DNA of 64,000 nucleotides from JAJYSO01 sp964495935 (GCA_964495935.1 CAZBXQ010000002.1:1-64000); one strand, 5' to 3'. Counted from the first letter of the stretch, positions 1 to 7,229 are shown. Made by a program: numbers and translations. The notes: a model not told the origin generated them from the sequence alone.

Positions 1-340
1 TCTCACAGATCCACTTCCTACCTCCTATCTACTACCCCCTAATCCCTATATCAACATCCNNNNNNNNNNNNNNNNNNNNNNNNNNNNNNNNNNNNNNNNN
101 NNNNNNNNNNNNNNNNNNNNNNNNNNNNNNNNNNNNNNNNNNNNNNNNNNNNNNNNNNNGAATAAAGAGTATCCAATATCGAAGCTTACTAATTTCAAAT
201 TTCTATCCTACAGATCCACTTCCTACCTCCTATCTACTACCCCCTAATCCCTATATCAACATCCAACACCGAATAAAGAGTATCCAATATCGAAGCTTAC
301 TAATTTCAAATTTCTATCCTACAGACCCACTGTCATTCCC
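1..340. repeat. ~111-bp tandem repeats, C/T-rich, interrupted by the assembly gap
   Basis: The block starting gaataaagag at 160 recurs at 271, giving a 111-bp period. The sequence before the gap (1-59) matches the same unit. Each unit combines a unique-looking part (gaataaagagtatccaatat) with a low-complexity CTACC/CCTA-rich part. The same unit family recurs at 2915-3200. No coding frame is supported here. Confidence 0.85.
60..159. other. Assembly gap of 100 N
   Basis: Exactly 100 N lie inside the tandem repeat. This is the usual scaffold placeholder, so the true number of repeat units, and possibly of whole modules upstream, is unknown. Confidence 0.99.
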
Positions 341-554
341 TACCTCCTACTCCCTACCACCTACCACCTTTCCATCCCACCTAACATAAATTATTGGTGA
401 TTGACGAGGTACCGTTGGGTTTAAAAGATTCAAATAATAGTAATCTTTATCATTCCTCAATAAAATACGTGGTTTTACCACATTTTTTATGTGGTTTTTC
501 TACCTATAAAAAGGAAGGTAAAGTTGTATTTTTGGATATGTTTAATCTTTAAAA
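321..554. repeat. Exact 234-bp duplication, copy 1 (second copy 3201-3434)
   Basis: Positions 321-554 and 3201-3434 are identical by eye (offset 2880). They cover the end of the CT-rich repeat, a spacer and the whole peptide-gene promoter. Downstream of them the two peptide genes differ strongly, so the duplication or conversion ends at the gene start. Confidence 0.9.
469..534 (+). promoter_or_regulatory. Module 1 upstream cassette: overlapping dyads and TAnnTTTG box
   Basis: Two overlapping dyads share one arm: gtggttttaccac at 469-481 and ccacattttttatgtgg at 478-494, followed by a T run. A TATTTTTG box matching the Bacteroidota -7 consensus lies at 527-534, 30 nt before the ATG at 564. 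The arrangement recurs at 3349, 4607 and 7165 with the same 30-nt spacing. The dyads could be an operator or the terminator of the preceding module. Confidence 0.65.
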
Positions 555-563
555 CCTTTTGTT

Positions 564-791
564 ATGAAAGTTTTTGTATTTTTAGTATTTCCACTACTAA
601 GTGTTTCTTTTGTAGGAAATACGGAGCAAATTCAAAATCAAGTTATCGCGACCAGTCACTGTACCCATTGCTGGGATTATGCGGATGGGTATGAAGGTGC
701 AGGAGGAGATTGGCAGGAGGGTTATGACTATTGTAACGAAAATTTAGAATCCTGCGAAGATGACCTTGAAGAAGTTATCATAGATGCCTAA
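564..791 (+). CDS. Small acidic secreted peptide P1 (75 aa, four Cys)
   Basis: I do not recognise a named family. The start is fixed by its position 30 nt after the TAnnTTTG box and by the leader shared with the other peptide genes (MKVFVF followed by a hydrophobic stretch), which looks like a Sec signal peptide of about 20 residues. The mature part is strongly acidic, with cysteines at 33, 36 (a CxxC), 57 and 64, suggesting two disulfides in the periplasm or outside the cell. It lacks the ADKAENKEN linker of the other four peptides and is the most divergent. The GLPGLI gene starts 51 nt downstream on the same strand and is probably co-transcribed. A role as secreted bioactive peptide, ligand or substrate of the GLPGLI/TonB proteins is inference only. 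Confidence 0.7.
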   Translation: MKVFVFLVFPLLSVSFVGNTEQIQNQVIATSHCTHCWDYADGYEGAGGDWQEGYDYCNENLESCEDDLEEVIIDA

Positions 792-842
792 AAGCCACCA
801 AGAACGTAAAAAAGGTCTTACCCTTAAAAAATTAAAGTAGCT

Positions 843-1604
843 ATGGAGTGGAAAAAAATTTTATGTGGTCTCCTCTCTCTTATTTGGATACCCATTGGAA
901 TTCATGCCCAGATTCAATCGGGAAAAGTAACCTATCGGATACAGATGGACGAAAGCCTAATGGACAGTATCATCACCCAAAATGAAGATAACCAAGCCCT
1001 GAGGAACGGAATCCAAAATTTATTCGATAAACAAAAGAAAACCGCTCCCTTTATAACTTATCAACTCCTTTTTAATTCTGAAATAAGTCATTTTTTCACT
1101 CCCCCAATAATGAATAATGATAATGGCATTGATATTGAGTCTGCCATGAAAAATATTGGTGTTTATGGAGAATATTTTACCTTTTTAAAAGAAAATGAAT
1201 CCCATCATGACTTAACCTATATCGGTCAAGACTTAACGGTACTTCTATCCTTAGACGAATTAGACTGGAAAATCACAGAAGAAAGCAAAACCATTGGCGG
1301 TTATAAATGCTATAAGGCCATTACACATTTCCAGCCGGACCTGGGATTAGGAGGAAGGATAACAGCTTGGTTCGCCCCGGAAATTCCATTTCAGTTTGGT
1401 CCTGCCGTTTATGCTAAATTACCCGGATTGATTTTAGAGCTTCAACAGGGCTACTATATTTTCAAGGCCGATGAAATTAAGCTTTCTAAAAGAAAAAAGG
1501 AGATTAAGCGAAAACCGAAAAAAAGTAAAATTATTGATAAACAGGACTTTAATACGGAAAAGAAAAGAATCCAATCTAATTATGCCGGCGGGAGATCCTA
1601 CTGA
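843..1604 (+). CDS. GLPGLI family periplasmic protein G1
   Basis: This is a 253-residue member of the GLPGLI (Porph_ging) family of Bacteroidota, whose function is not established. It has a signal peptide ending near HAQ at residue 23, a family-like start of the mature chain (SGKVTYRI), a W-x-I ... GYKCYKA segment near residues 140-155, AWFAPEIPFQFGP, and the signature KLPGLILEL near residue 200 in place of GLPGLI. The C-terminal tail is rich in Lys/Arg. It lies 51 nt after peptide P1 and is the most divergent full-length GLPGLI copy with P1 as its partner. No lipobox or catalytic motif is visible, so a binding or chaperone-like role in the periplasm is possible but unproven. Confidence 0.85.
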   Translation: MEWKKILCGLLSLIWIPIGIHAQIQSGKVTYRIQMDESLMDSIITQNEDNQALRNGIQNLFDKQKKTAPFITYQLLFNSEISHFFTPPIMNNDNGIDIESAMKNIGVYGEYFTFLKENESHHDLTYIGQDLTVLLSLDELDWKITEESKTIGGYKCYKAITHFQPDLGLGGRITAWFAPEIPFQFGPAVYAKLPGLILELQQGYYIFKADEIKLSKRKKEIKRKPKKSKIIDKQDFNTEKKRIQSNYAGGRSY

Positions 1605-1691
1605 TCCTCCAATTTTTGATAAAGAGAAATGAAGATGGTACTTTTAGACCATGCCTAATCTTTAAAAGTTTTTGCATTCTCCTTATCCCTG

Positions 1692-1919
1692 ATGGTTGCG
1701 TTTTCCTTTCAGGGGTATTCAAGTAATCAAATGGCCGATAAGGCAGAAAACAAGGAAAACGTAAAAGCCTCTGCCGTCTTTTATCAAGAGCAAGAAAGAG
1801 ATTGCGATGCAGAATCATTGGATGCCTTAGAATATATCTGGGATCTGACTGATAACTTTGATACAGCTTTAGCTGTCCATGACCTTGTTTATGATGCCTG
1901 CTGGAATGATACTCATTAA
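1692..1919 (+). pseudogene. Small secreted peptide P2 with lost start codon (leader truncated)
   Basis: Compared with P4 and P5, the segment carrying the ATG is deleted. The conserved 5' context runs directly from taatcttta into aaagtttttg (1656-1673), with a TAA in frame just upstream. The only in-frame ATG left is 1692, in mid-leader, which gives MVAFSFQGYSS without the first hydrophobic half. The core is intact (75 codons, Cys at 38 and 70, acidic, ending in ACWNDTH) and closely resembles P5. The upstream dyads are also missing and the promoter box has decayed (TACTTTTA at about 1640). It is probably not exported and may be silent, though the core shows no stop or frameshift. Confidence 0.65.
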
Positions 1920-1948
1920 ACAGTTGTATTTCTAATCTTAAAGAGGGC

Positions 1949-1985
1949 AGCCCATTTAATTAACGTAAAACTATTTAAATGGGCT
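1949..1985 (+). promoter_or_regulatory. Intercistronic hairpin of module 2
   Basis: An 11-bp perfect stem, agcccatttaa (1949-1959) with ttaaatgggct (1975-1985), lies between the P2 stop and the G2 ATG at 1999. Comparable hairpins occupy the same place in modules 3 and 5. No long T run follows, so transcript processing or stabilisation is as likely as termination. Confidence 0.6.
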
Positions 1986-1998
1986 CAATTCCTTTCTT

Positions 1999-2739
1999 AT
2001 GAAAAAAACAATCTTTTTTTACATAGCTTTTTTGATTACTTCTATCTTGTTTAGTCAAAATGGAGAAGTTATCTATAGAATCACACCTCCAAAAGACATT
2101 TCTCATTATATCGACACTATAAAACTCAATCAGAATGAGATTGCAAGAAACGCTCTATCTAAGTTATTTCAAAAAACCAGAACTACCAGTACTTATTTAA
2201 AGTACAGCCTTAGTTTTCAAGATAGTATTTCTAACTTCACTATGGAGAAGCTAATGGAACCGGATAACGGCATGGATATAGAAATTGCCACAACAATTTT
2301 AGAAGCCAACGGACTTTATTTTACGGACTTAAAAAAAGGTAATAACTTACATCAATTTGACAGCCGATTGGGAGAAACCTTGATTATTCAGACCAAAATA
2401 AAAGACATCAAATGGGAAATCAAAGAAGATACCAGAATAATTAAAGGCTATACCTGCCAAAAAGCGGTGGCCGATATTAGAATTCCCGGAATCAAAAAAG
2501 GGAAAATCACCGCTTGGTTTTGTCCGGAACTTCCCTTTCAGTTTGGCCCCATGGAATTTGCCGGTTTACCCGGCCTTATCCTCGGGCTCGAACAACGCGG
2601 GTTCTACTTTCATGCGACCGAAGTTAAACTCGACAAGAAAAACCGTAAAATCACCAAACCCACCAATGGTGAACTGCTTACTGCTGAGGAATACTACGAC
2701 TCCATTAAAGGGTTTATAGAAAAAGTAAAACAACGGTAG
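1999..2739 (+). CDS. GLPGLI family periplasmic protein G2
   Basis: A 246-residue GLPGLI family protein with a signal peptide (hydrophobic, cleaved near FSQ at residue 20). It carries the mature family landmarks: GEVIYRITPP, DNGMDIE, WEIKEDTRIIKGYTCQKA, AWFCPELPFQFGP, and AGLPGLILGLEQ near residues 190-200, which is an exact GLPGLI. The tail EEYYDSIKGFIEKVKQR is nearly the same as in G6. Its DNA from about 2263 to 2731 is identical to the truncated copy at 6493-6961, which points to recent conversion or duplication. It follows the damaged peptide gene P2, so its expression may depend on read-through or an unseen promoter. Function unknown; periplasmic location follows from the signal peptide. 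Confidence 0.88.
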   Translation: MKKTIFFYIAFLITSILFSQNGEVIYRITPPKDISHYIDTIKLNQNEIARNALSKLFQKTRTTSTYLKYSLSFQDSISNFTMEKLMEPDNGMDIEIATTILEANGLYFTDLKKGNNLHQFDSRLGETLIIQTKIKDIKWEIKEDTRIIKGYTCQKAVADIRIPGIKKGKITAWFCPELPFQFGPMEFAGLPGLILGLEQRGFYFHATEVKLDKKNRKITKPTNGELLTAEEYYDSIKGFIEKVKQR

Positions 2740-2890
2740 TTTATGAAAAAACAAAACCCGATTTACAAATCTCTTTAAATGAAATCCGAAGGTTTGGACA
2801 GGAAAGAGAGCATCAATTAATAGAAATTTCTAAGAAACGAAGCGGTCAACTCTTTAAGGATTATCTTCAGGATAGGAAAAACCCCTAAAG
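2740..2890 (+). pseudogene. Conserved 3' tail/remnant after G2
   Basis: This stretch resembles 6970-7138 after the truncated copy G5: both contain gaag(c/t)(g/a)(g/a)(t/c)caactctttaag followed by a dyad partner around cccctaaag. Short reading frames (ending KDYLQDRKNP before a stop) could be a decayed C-terminus of another paralogue. The dyad here is imperfect, so a working terminator is doubtful. Confidence 0.35.
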
Positions 2891-2914
2891 TGGAACTTCA
2901 GCTACCACCTACCC

Positions 2915-3200
2915 CCTATATCAACCTCCAACACCAAATAAAGAGTATTCAATATCGAAGTTTACAAATTTCTATCTCACAGATCCACTTCCTACCACCT
3001 AACCCCTACCACCTACTCCCTAAATCAATATCCAACACCGAATAAAGAGTCTCCAATATCGAAGTTTACTACTTTCAAATTTCTATCTTACAGATCCACT
3101 TCCTACTACCTATCTCCTACCACCTACTCCCTAAATCAATATCCAACACCGAATAAAGAGTATCCAATATCAAAGTTTACTACTTTCAAATTTCTATCCC
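2915..3200. repeat. Second block of ~103/111-bp tandem repeats
   Basis: Anchors (a/g)aataaagag at about 2937, 3040 and 3151 give periods near 103 and 111 bp. These are the same units as at 1-340. The CT-rich part is rearranged between units (cctacctcctatct versus cctaccacctaac), as expected from slippage. There is no coding potential. Confidence 0.85.
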
Positions 3201-3434
3201 ACAGACCCACTGTCATTCCCTACCTCCTACTCCCTACCACCTACCACCTTTCCATCCCACCTAACATAAATTATTGGTGATTGACGAGGTACCGTTGGGT
3301 TTAAAAGATTCAAATAATAGTAATCTTTATCATTCCTCAATAAAATACGTGGTTTTACCACATTTTTTATGTGGTTTTTCTACCTATAAAAAGGAAGGTA
3401 AAGTTGTATTTTTGGATATGTTTAATCTTTAAAA
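3201..3434. repeat. Exact 234-bp duplication, copy 2
   Basis: Identical to 321-554. It contains the complete promoter cassette of module 3. Confidence 0.9.
3349..3414 (+). promoter_or_regulatory. Module 3 upstream cassette
   Basis: Same dyads (3349-3361 and 3358-3374) and TATTTTTG box (3407-3414) as module 1, with 30 nt to the ATG at 3444. Confidence 0.65.
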
Positions 3435-3443
3435 TCTTTTATT

Positions 3444-3719
3444 ATGAAAGTTTTTGTATTTTCACTATTCCTGATGTTTGCGTTTTCTTTTTAGGGATAT
3501 TCGAGTAATCAAATGGCCGATAAGGCCGAAAATAAGGAGAACGTAAAAACCTATGCCGTCTTATACCAAACTAAGGACTGCGATGCGGAAGAAGCCCGGG
3601 TTTATAATGCCATGATAGAGGCAGGATGGTCTTCTCATGATGCCACTGTAGCTTCAAGTGATGCCTTTTGGGGCTGTATGGCTCGAGGTGGAGACTCCGG
3701 TAATACCACGGAAGTATAA
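3444..3719 (+). pseudogene. Small secreted peptide P3 with an amber codon in the leader
   Basis: The promoter and ATG are intact, and the leader is the same as in P4/P5 for 16 codons. The CAG codon (Gln17 of the others) is TAG at 3492-3494. The frame reopens in the same register and can restart at ATG 3513, giving a 68-residue product without any signal peptide. The core keeps the peptide style: acidic, KDCDAEE, cysteines at 23 and 55 of the internal ORF. The single difference from an intact gene could be a recent null mutation, a silent cassette or a sequencing error. Suppression of amber codons is not expected in this group. Confidence 0.65.
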
Positions 3720-3741
3720 AAAGGAGTATCGTCAAACTTAA

Positions 3742-3783
3742 AAACGGGGTATTCTCATTTAAAAATATCCCGTTTAATTTTTA
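3742..3783 (+). terminator. Intercistronic hairpin with T run, module 3
   Basis: A 12-bp stem, aaacggggtatt (3742-3753) with aatatcccgttt (3764-3775), contains one G-U pair and is followed by six T at 3778-3783. It lies between P3 and G3 (ATG 3794). It has the form of an intrinsic terminator or attenuator, which would favour peptide mRNA over GLPGLI mRNA. Confidence 0.65.
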
Positions 3784-3793
3784 ATCTAATACC

Positions 3794-4570
3794 ATGTATA
3801 AGTTAACCTTATTTTTTGGACTATTGTTATATATAGGCACGACCTCGGCTCAAATAAAATCGGGGGAAATCGTATACCAAGTTGAAGCACCACAGGAATT
3901 TAATGACTTTATAGATTCAACGATAACCAAAGGGAACCCCGAATCTGTCAAGACTTTTATAAAGCAGCTGTATAACGAAATCAAACAAACGGCTCCTTAC
4001 GTTCGGTTTAATCTGGTCTTTAACCAAGAAGCCTCGCTTTTTGAAGCAGAAAAAAATATGGATGTGGATAACGGAATGAATATAGATCGGGTAATCGGTA
4101 TTTCCGGAGGCCGAGGGCTTTTTTATATCAATTCCCAAAGAGGCGTTAGCATCCAGCAGAAAAAAGAATATGGCAAAACCTGGCGCATGGAACGCCCGAC
4201 CGACTCTCTGAACTGGAATATTAAAGATGAATATAAAACAATACAGGGGTATCGATGCCAAAAAGCCACAGCAGAATATCCGATCGATCTCGGCAGAACT
4301 ATCGATCTGATAGCTTGGTTTACACCAGAACTACCCTTTCATTTTGGCCCCAATGGCATAGCCGGCCTACCGGGTGCCATTTTGGGATTAAGTTATAACG
4401 ATTACTACATATATGCCACCCATATTCAACTATCAAAATCTGAAAAATCCATAAAAGAACCCACAAAGGGAGAATTGATAAGCTTTAAAGAATACGATAA
4501 AGTCATATTGAGAAATGATTCCAGAGCCAGGGAACAATATGAAAAAACAAAAGAGAAAGAGAATCCTTAA
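3794..4570 (+). CDS. GLPGLI family periplasmic protein G3
   Basis: A 258-residue GLPGLI family protein of unknown function. The signal peptide ends near SAQ (residue 20). The landmarks are present: SGEIVYQVEAP, DNGMNID, WNIKDEYKTIQGYRCQKA, AWFTPELPFHFGP and IAGLPGAILGL, where the second Leu-Ile of the signature is Ala-Ile. The C-terminus is long and charged (REQYEKTKEKENP). It follows P3 by 74 nt, across the hairpin. The divergence from G2 and G6 is clearly greater than that between G2 and G6, matching the divergence of P3 from P2 and P5. Confidence 0.86.
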   Translation: MYKLTLFFGLLLYIGTTSAQIKSGEIVYQVEAPQEFNDFIDSTITKGNPESVKTFIKQLYNEIKQTAPYVRFNLVFNQEASLFEAEKNMDVDNGMNIDRVIGISGGRGLFYINSQRGVSIQQKKEYGKTWRMERPTDSLNWNIKDEYKTIQGYRCQKATAEYPIDLGRTIDLIAWFTPELPFHFGPNGIAGLPGAILGLSYNDYYIYATHIQLSKSEKSIKEPTKGELISFKEYDKVILRNDSRAREQYEKTKEKENP

Positions 4571-4606
4571 ACATCCTAACCGCTCGATTGATTTACTTTA
4601 AAAAAC

Positions 4607-4672
4607 GTGGTTTTACCACATTTTTTACGTGGTTTTTCTACCTATAAAGAGGAAGGTAAAGTTGTATTTTTG
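4607..4672 (+). promoter_or_regulatory. Module 4 upstream cassette
   Basis: Dyad gtggttttaccac at 4607-4619, overlapping ccac...gtgg at 4616-4632, T run, TATTTTTG at 4665-4672, ATG 30 nt later at 4702. The surrounding DNA differs from modules 1 and 3, so the cassette is conserved beyond the exact duplication. Confidence 0.65.
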
Positions 4673-4701
4673 GGTATGTTTAATCTTTAAAACCTTTTAT
4701 T

Positions 4702-4989
4702 ATGAAAGTTTTTGTATTTTCACTATTCCTGATGTTTGCGTTTTCCCTTCAGGGATATTCGAGTAATCAAACAGCCGATAAGGCAGAAAAACAAGGAAAA
4801 CGTAAAACCTCTGCCGTTGTTTATCAAGAGCAAGAAAGAGATTGCTGGAATGAAGCCAGCGATTATGGCGATGAAATAGAACAGCAAACCGGTAATCCTT
4901 ATGAAGGATTTGCGGCCTTTTACTCCTATTATTTAAGTTGTGCGGAAGAATGCGGTTGTATAGAAATATTGGACCCCATAGTTATTTAA
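4702..4989 (+). CDS. Small acidic secreted peptide P4 (95 aa, four Cys)
   Basis: Intact leader MKVFVFSLFLMFAFSLQGYS, a typical Sec signal peptide, followed by the shared SSNQTADKAE linker. Compared with the other copies, the linker has an extra A (gaaaaac) and a compensating loss about 25 nt later, so residues 30-36 read KQGKRKT instead of NKENVKT before the frame returns at SAVVYQEQERDC. The core has cysteines at 48, 80, 84 and 86 and is acidic with several aromatic residues. Maintenance of the frame through a double frameshift argues that the core is selected. Its GLPGLI partner is separated by about 650 bp of repeat-like DNA. Function unknown. Confidence 0.75.
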   Translation: MKVFVFSLFLMFAFSLQGYSSNQTADKAEKQGKRKTSAVVYQEQERDCWNEASDYGDEIEQQTGNPYEGFAAFYSYYLSCAEECGCIEILDPIVI

Positions 4990-5636
4990 TCCTGAATGTT
5001 TATAAAAAGTCACAACTTGAAAATATTCAAGTATTTATTTAGAATATGGCATTCCAAATCCAGATTGCCAAATTGCCGGGATCAGTCGAAGCATTTTGAA
5101 GTATTGTCAGCCTTATAGCTGTTGTACGTCTATTTGTTTATAAATAATGCAGGTTAGCAATATTGATGTCAAAAGTAATTGAATGAAGTGATTTAAACTA
5201 TTTTATTTGATAGCTATTGAAATGTCAAATCTTTAAGAGTATGGTATTTATTTAACCATCGGGTAAGCTCATCAGTCTAAGCCCTGTAAAATAGCCCATG
5301 GCTTTAGCCGTGGGAGGGTGAAAGAGGAGTCTATTAAATCGGGCTTTAGCCCCATTTCCCGGGTTCGTTTTATTTTTTAGGACGAAGGAATGCGACTAAA
5401 GTCAGCGGAACAGATAGGGCTATTTCCCCATCGGTTAAAACCGATGGCAATAGGGGGATATTCCTGTAACCACTTAGGGTTTGTGAGGTTGTTCGGAAGA
5501 GTGATAGTTGTTTGTTGCCCTGATTTTTGTAAGGCTTCAAGATATTCGGCTATGCGTTGCATCCTTATAGGGCTTTTAAACATCCATCGAGTGCTATAAA
5601 GTTTAAACGACCTCAATATGAAATAAACATTCCTCC
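4990..5636. repeat. Gene-free stretch with a REP-like hairpin cluster
   Basis: Four hairpins can be seen: acttgaa/ttcaagt at about 5021-5038, cccatggctttagccgtggg at 5295-5314, gggctttagccc at 5341-5352 and catcggttaaaaccgatg at 5429-5446. The GGCTTTAGCC-type palindromes resemble REP/RAYT-associated intergenic repeats of Bacteroidota; no transposase is nearby. At 5601-5615, gtttaaacgacctca matches the end of the 18-bp TIR of the MITE-like family, and a weak opposite end may lie near 5183. The overlapping short ORFs here read through hairpins and look spurious. Confidence 0.6.
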
Positions 5637-6395
5637 ATGAAAATTTTATTTTTTATTATTTCTATACTATGTTCTATCCCAATTGGGTTTTCGCAAAACA
5701 TTTCTGGAGAAATAATCTATAAAGTAAATCCACCACAAAATATCATAAAATACGTGGATACCACCGGATTTAGCAATCTGGCCAAAAAAGTAACTATAAA
5801 AAGGTTTAATGAAATAAAAAGAGGAGCCCCGTATCTTACTTTTTATTTAAAATTCACAAAAGATGAAATTCTTTTTGAAAGACTGCCGAGTATGTCCAAT
5901 GATAATGGTATAGATCTTAATCGTATTGCCATAGCTTTGGACGTGGCTGACAGATATTATGTAGATCAAAAGCAAAACATATTATATCGAGAATTTCAAG
6001 GTCCCAAAATAAAGCCTCAGAAAACATGGCTGGTCAAAGACCGTATAAATTCATTTATCGAATGGAAGATCACCAATAAAACTAAAATTATTCAAGGGTA
6101 TAAATGTCAAAAAGCCATAGCGCAATATAATCTGGGCGGTATCAAAAAGATAAACCTAACAGCTTGGTTCTACTCTGATTTACCCATGTCCATTGGCCCC
6201 TTAGAAGCCGTAGGTCTGCCTGGGGTGGTATTAGAGTTAAAAAGAAATCATTACACCTATTATGCTTATAAAATTAATATCGGTAAGACTAAAGTCAAAA
6301 TAAATCACCCTTCTATTGAAAAAACAATAACAGAAAAAGAATTCGTTCTCGACCGAAAGAAGTATTTTAAACGTCTACGAACACCCACAAAATAA
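5637..6395 (+). CDS. GLPGLI family periplasmic protein G4
   Basis: A 252-residue GLPGLI family protein with a signal peptide ending near FSQ (residue 20). It shows SGEIIYKVNPP, DNGIDLN, WKITNKTKIIQGYKCQKA, AWFYSDLPMSIGP and the variant signature AVGLPGVVLEL. PELPFQFGP of the other copies is replaced by SDLPMSIGP, so this copy is divergent in the otherwise most conserved part. The chain is basic at the C-terminus. It sits at the end of the repeat-like stretch after P4 and directly before the chimeric copy. A separate promoter was not identified. Function unknown. Confidence 0.85.
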   Translation: MKILFFIISILCSIPIGFSQNISGEIIYKVNPPQNIIKYVDTTGFSNLAKKVTIKRFNEIKRGAPYLTFYLKFTKDEILFERLPSMSNDNGIDLNRIAIALDVADRYYVDQKQNILYREFQGPKIKPQKTWLVKDRINSFIEWKITNKTKIIQGYKCQKAIAQYNLGGIKKINLTAWFYSDLPMSIGPLEAVGLPGVVLELKRNHYTYYAYKINIGKTKVKINHPSIEKTITEKEFVLDRKKYFKRLRTPTK

Positions 6396-6409
6396 TATTG
6401 CATTTGGGC

Positions 6410-6969
6410 AGTACCACCGGCACCTATTTGAATTACACGCTACGTTTTCGAAACAGTATTTCTACCTTACCGTGAAAGAGCTAATGGAGCCCCATAACGG
6501 CATGGATATAGAAATTGCCACAACAATTTTAGAAGCCAACGGACTTTATTTTACGGACTTAAAAAAAGGTAATAACTTACATCAATTTGACAGCCGATTG
6601 GGAGAAACCTTGATTATTCAGACCAAAATAAAAGACATCAAATGGGAAATCAAAGAAGATACCAGAATAATTAAAGGCTATACCTGCCAAAAAGCGGTGG
6701 CCGATATTAGAATTCCCGGAATCAAAAAAGGGAAAATCACCGCTTGGTTTTGTCCGGAACTTCCCTTTCAGTTTGGCCCCATGGAATTTGCCGGTTTACC
6801 CGGCCTTATCCTCGGGCTCGAACAACGCGGGTTCTACTTTCATGCGACCGAAGTTAAACTCGACAAGAAAAACCGTAAAATCACCAAACCCACCAATGGT
6901 GAACTGCTTACTGCTGAGGAATACTACGACTCCATTAAAGGGTTTATAGAAAAAGTAAAACAGCGATAG
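6410..6969 (+). pseudogene. Truncated, chimeric GLPGLI copy G5
   Basis: The first 60 bp (6410-6467) encode TTGTYLNYTLRFRNSIST, a fragment like the corresponding part of G2 but clearly diverged. One base is then missing, which breaks the frame. From about 6493 the DNA is identical to G2 (offset 4230) up to the last codons. The longest open part starts at GTG 6472 (165 residues), without a signal peptide. The N-terminal 70 or so residues of a GLPGLI protein are absent. This looks like a decayed paralogue whose 3' part was overwritten by the G2 sequence (gene conversion), or the donor in the opposite direction. Confidence 0.8.
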
Positions 6970-7094
6970 GTAACTGAAAAATTAAGCATGGCTTTATAAA
7001 ACCGAATAGAGGAAACTTTCGAAGTTTATCTTCACATCATAAAAACTCGGAGATTTTTAAGGAAACAAAAAATTAAAAGACGAAGTAACCAACT

Positions 7095-7138
7095 CTTTAA
7101 GGGTTATTTTCAAAATGCAGAAAACCCTTAAAGTTTTA
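7095..7138 (+). terminator. Terminator-like hairpin after G5
   Basis: An 11-bp perfect stem, ctttaagggtt (7095-7105) with aacccttaaag (7123-7133), is followed by TTTT. It is 126 nt after the G5 stop and just before the module 5 promoter. A decayed equivalent lies near 2850-2880. Confidence 0.6.
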
Positions 7139-7164
7139 TCACCCTAAAAATCAAAGCAAAATAC

Positions 7165-7229
7165 GTGGTTTTACCACATTTTTTTCGTGGTTTATTTTTC
7201 TTTAAAAGGAAGTAAACACAGTACTTTTG
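7165..7229 (+). promoter_or_regulatory. Module 5 upstream cassette
   Basis: Dyad gtggttttaccac at 7165-7177, second arm gtgg by 7190, TACTTTTG (fits TAnnTTTG) at 7222-7229, ATG at 7259 after the same 30 nt. The region between differs from modules 1 and 3 at several bases while the dyad and box are kept. Confidence 0.65.

Noticed and set aside
1..340. Tandem repeats as a CRISPR array
   Set aside because: The units are about 111 bp, nearly identical along their whole length, without unique spacers or cas genes.
5377..5616. Overlapping ORFs on both strands at 5377-5616
   Set aside because: They read through the REP-like palindromes and TIR fragment, have no family features, and cover repeat DNA.
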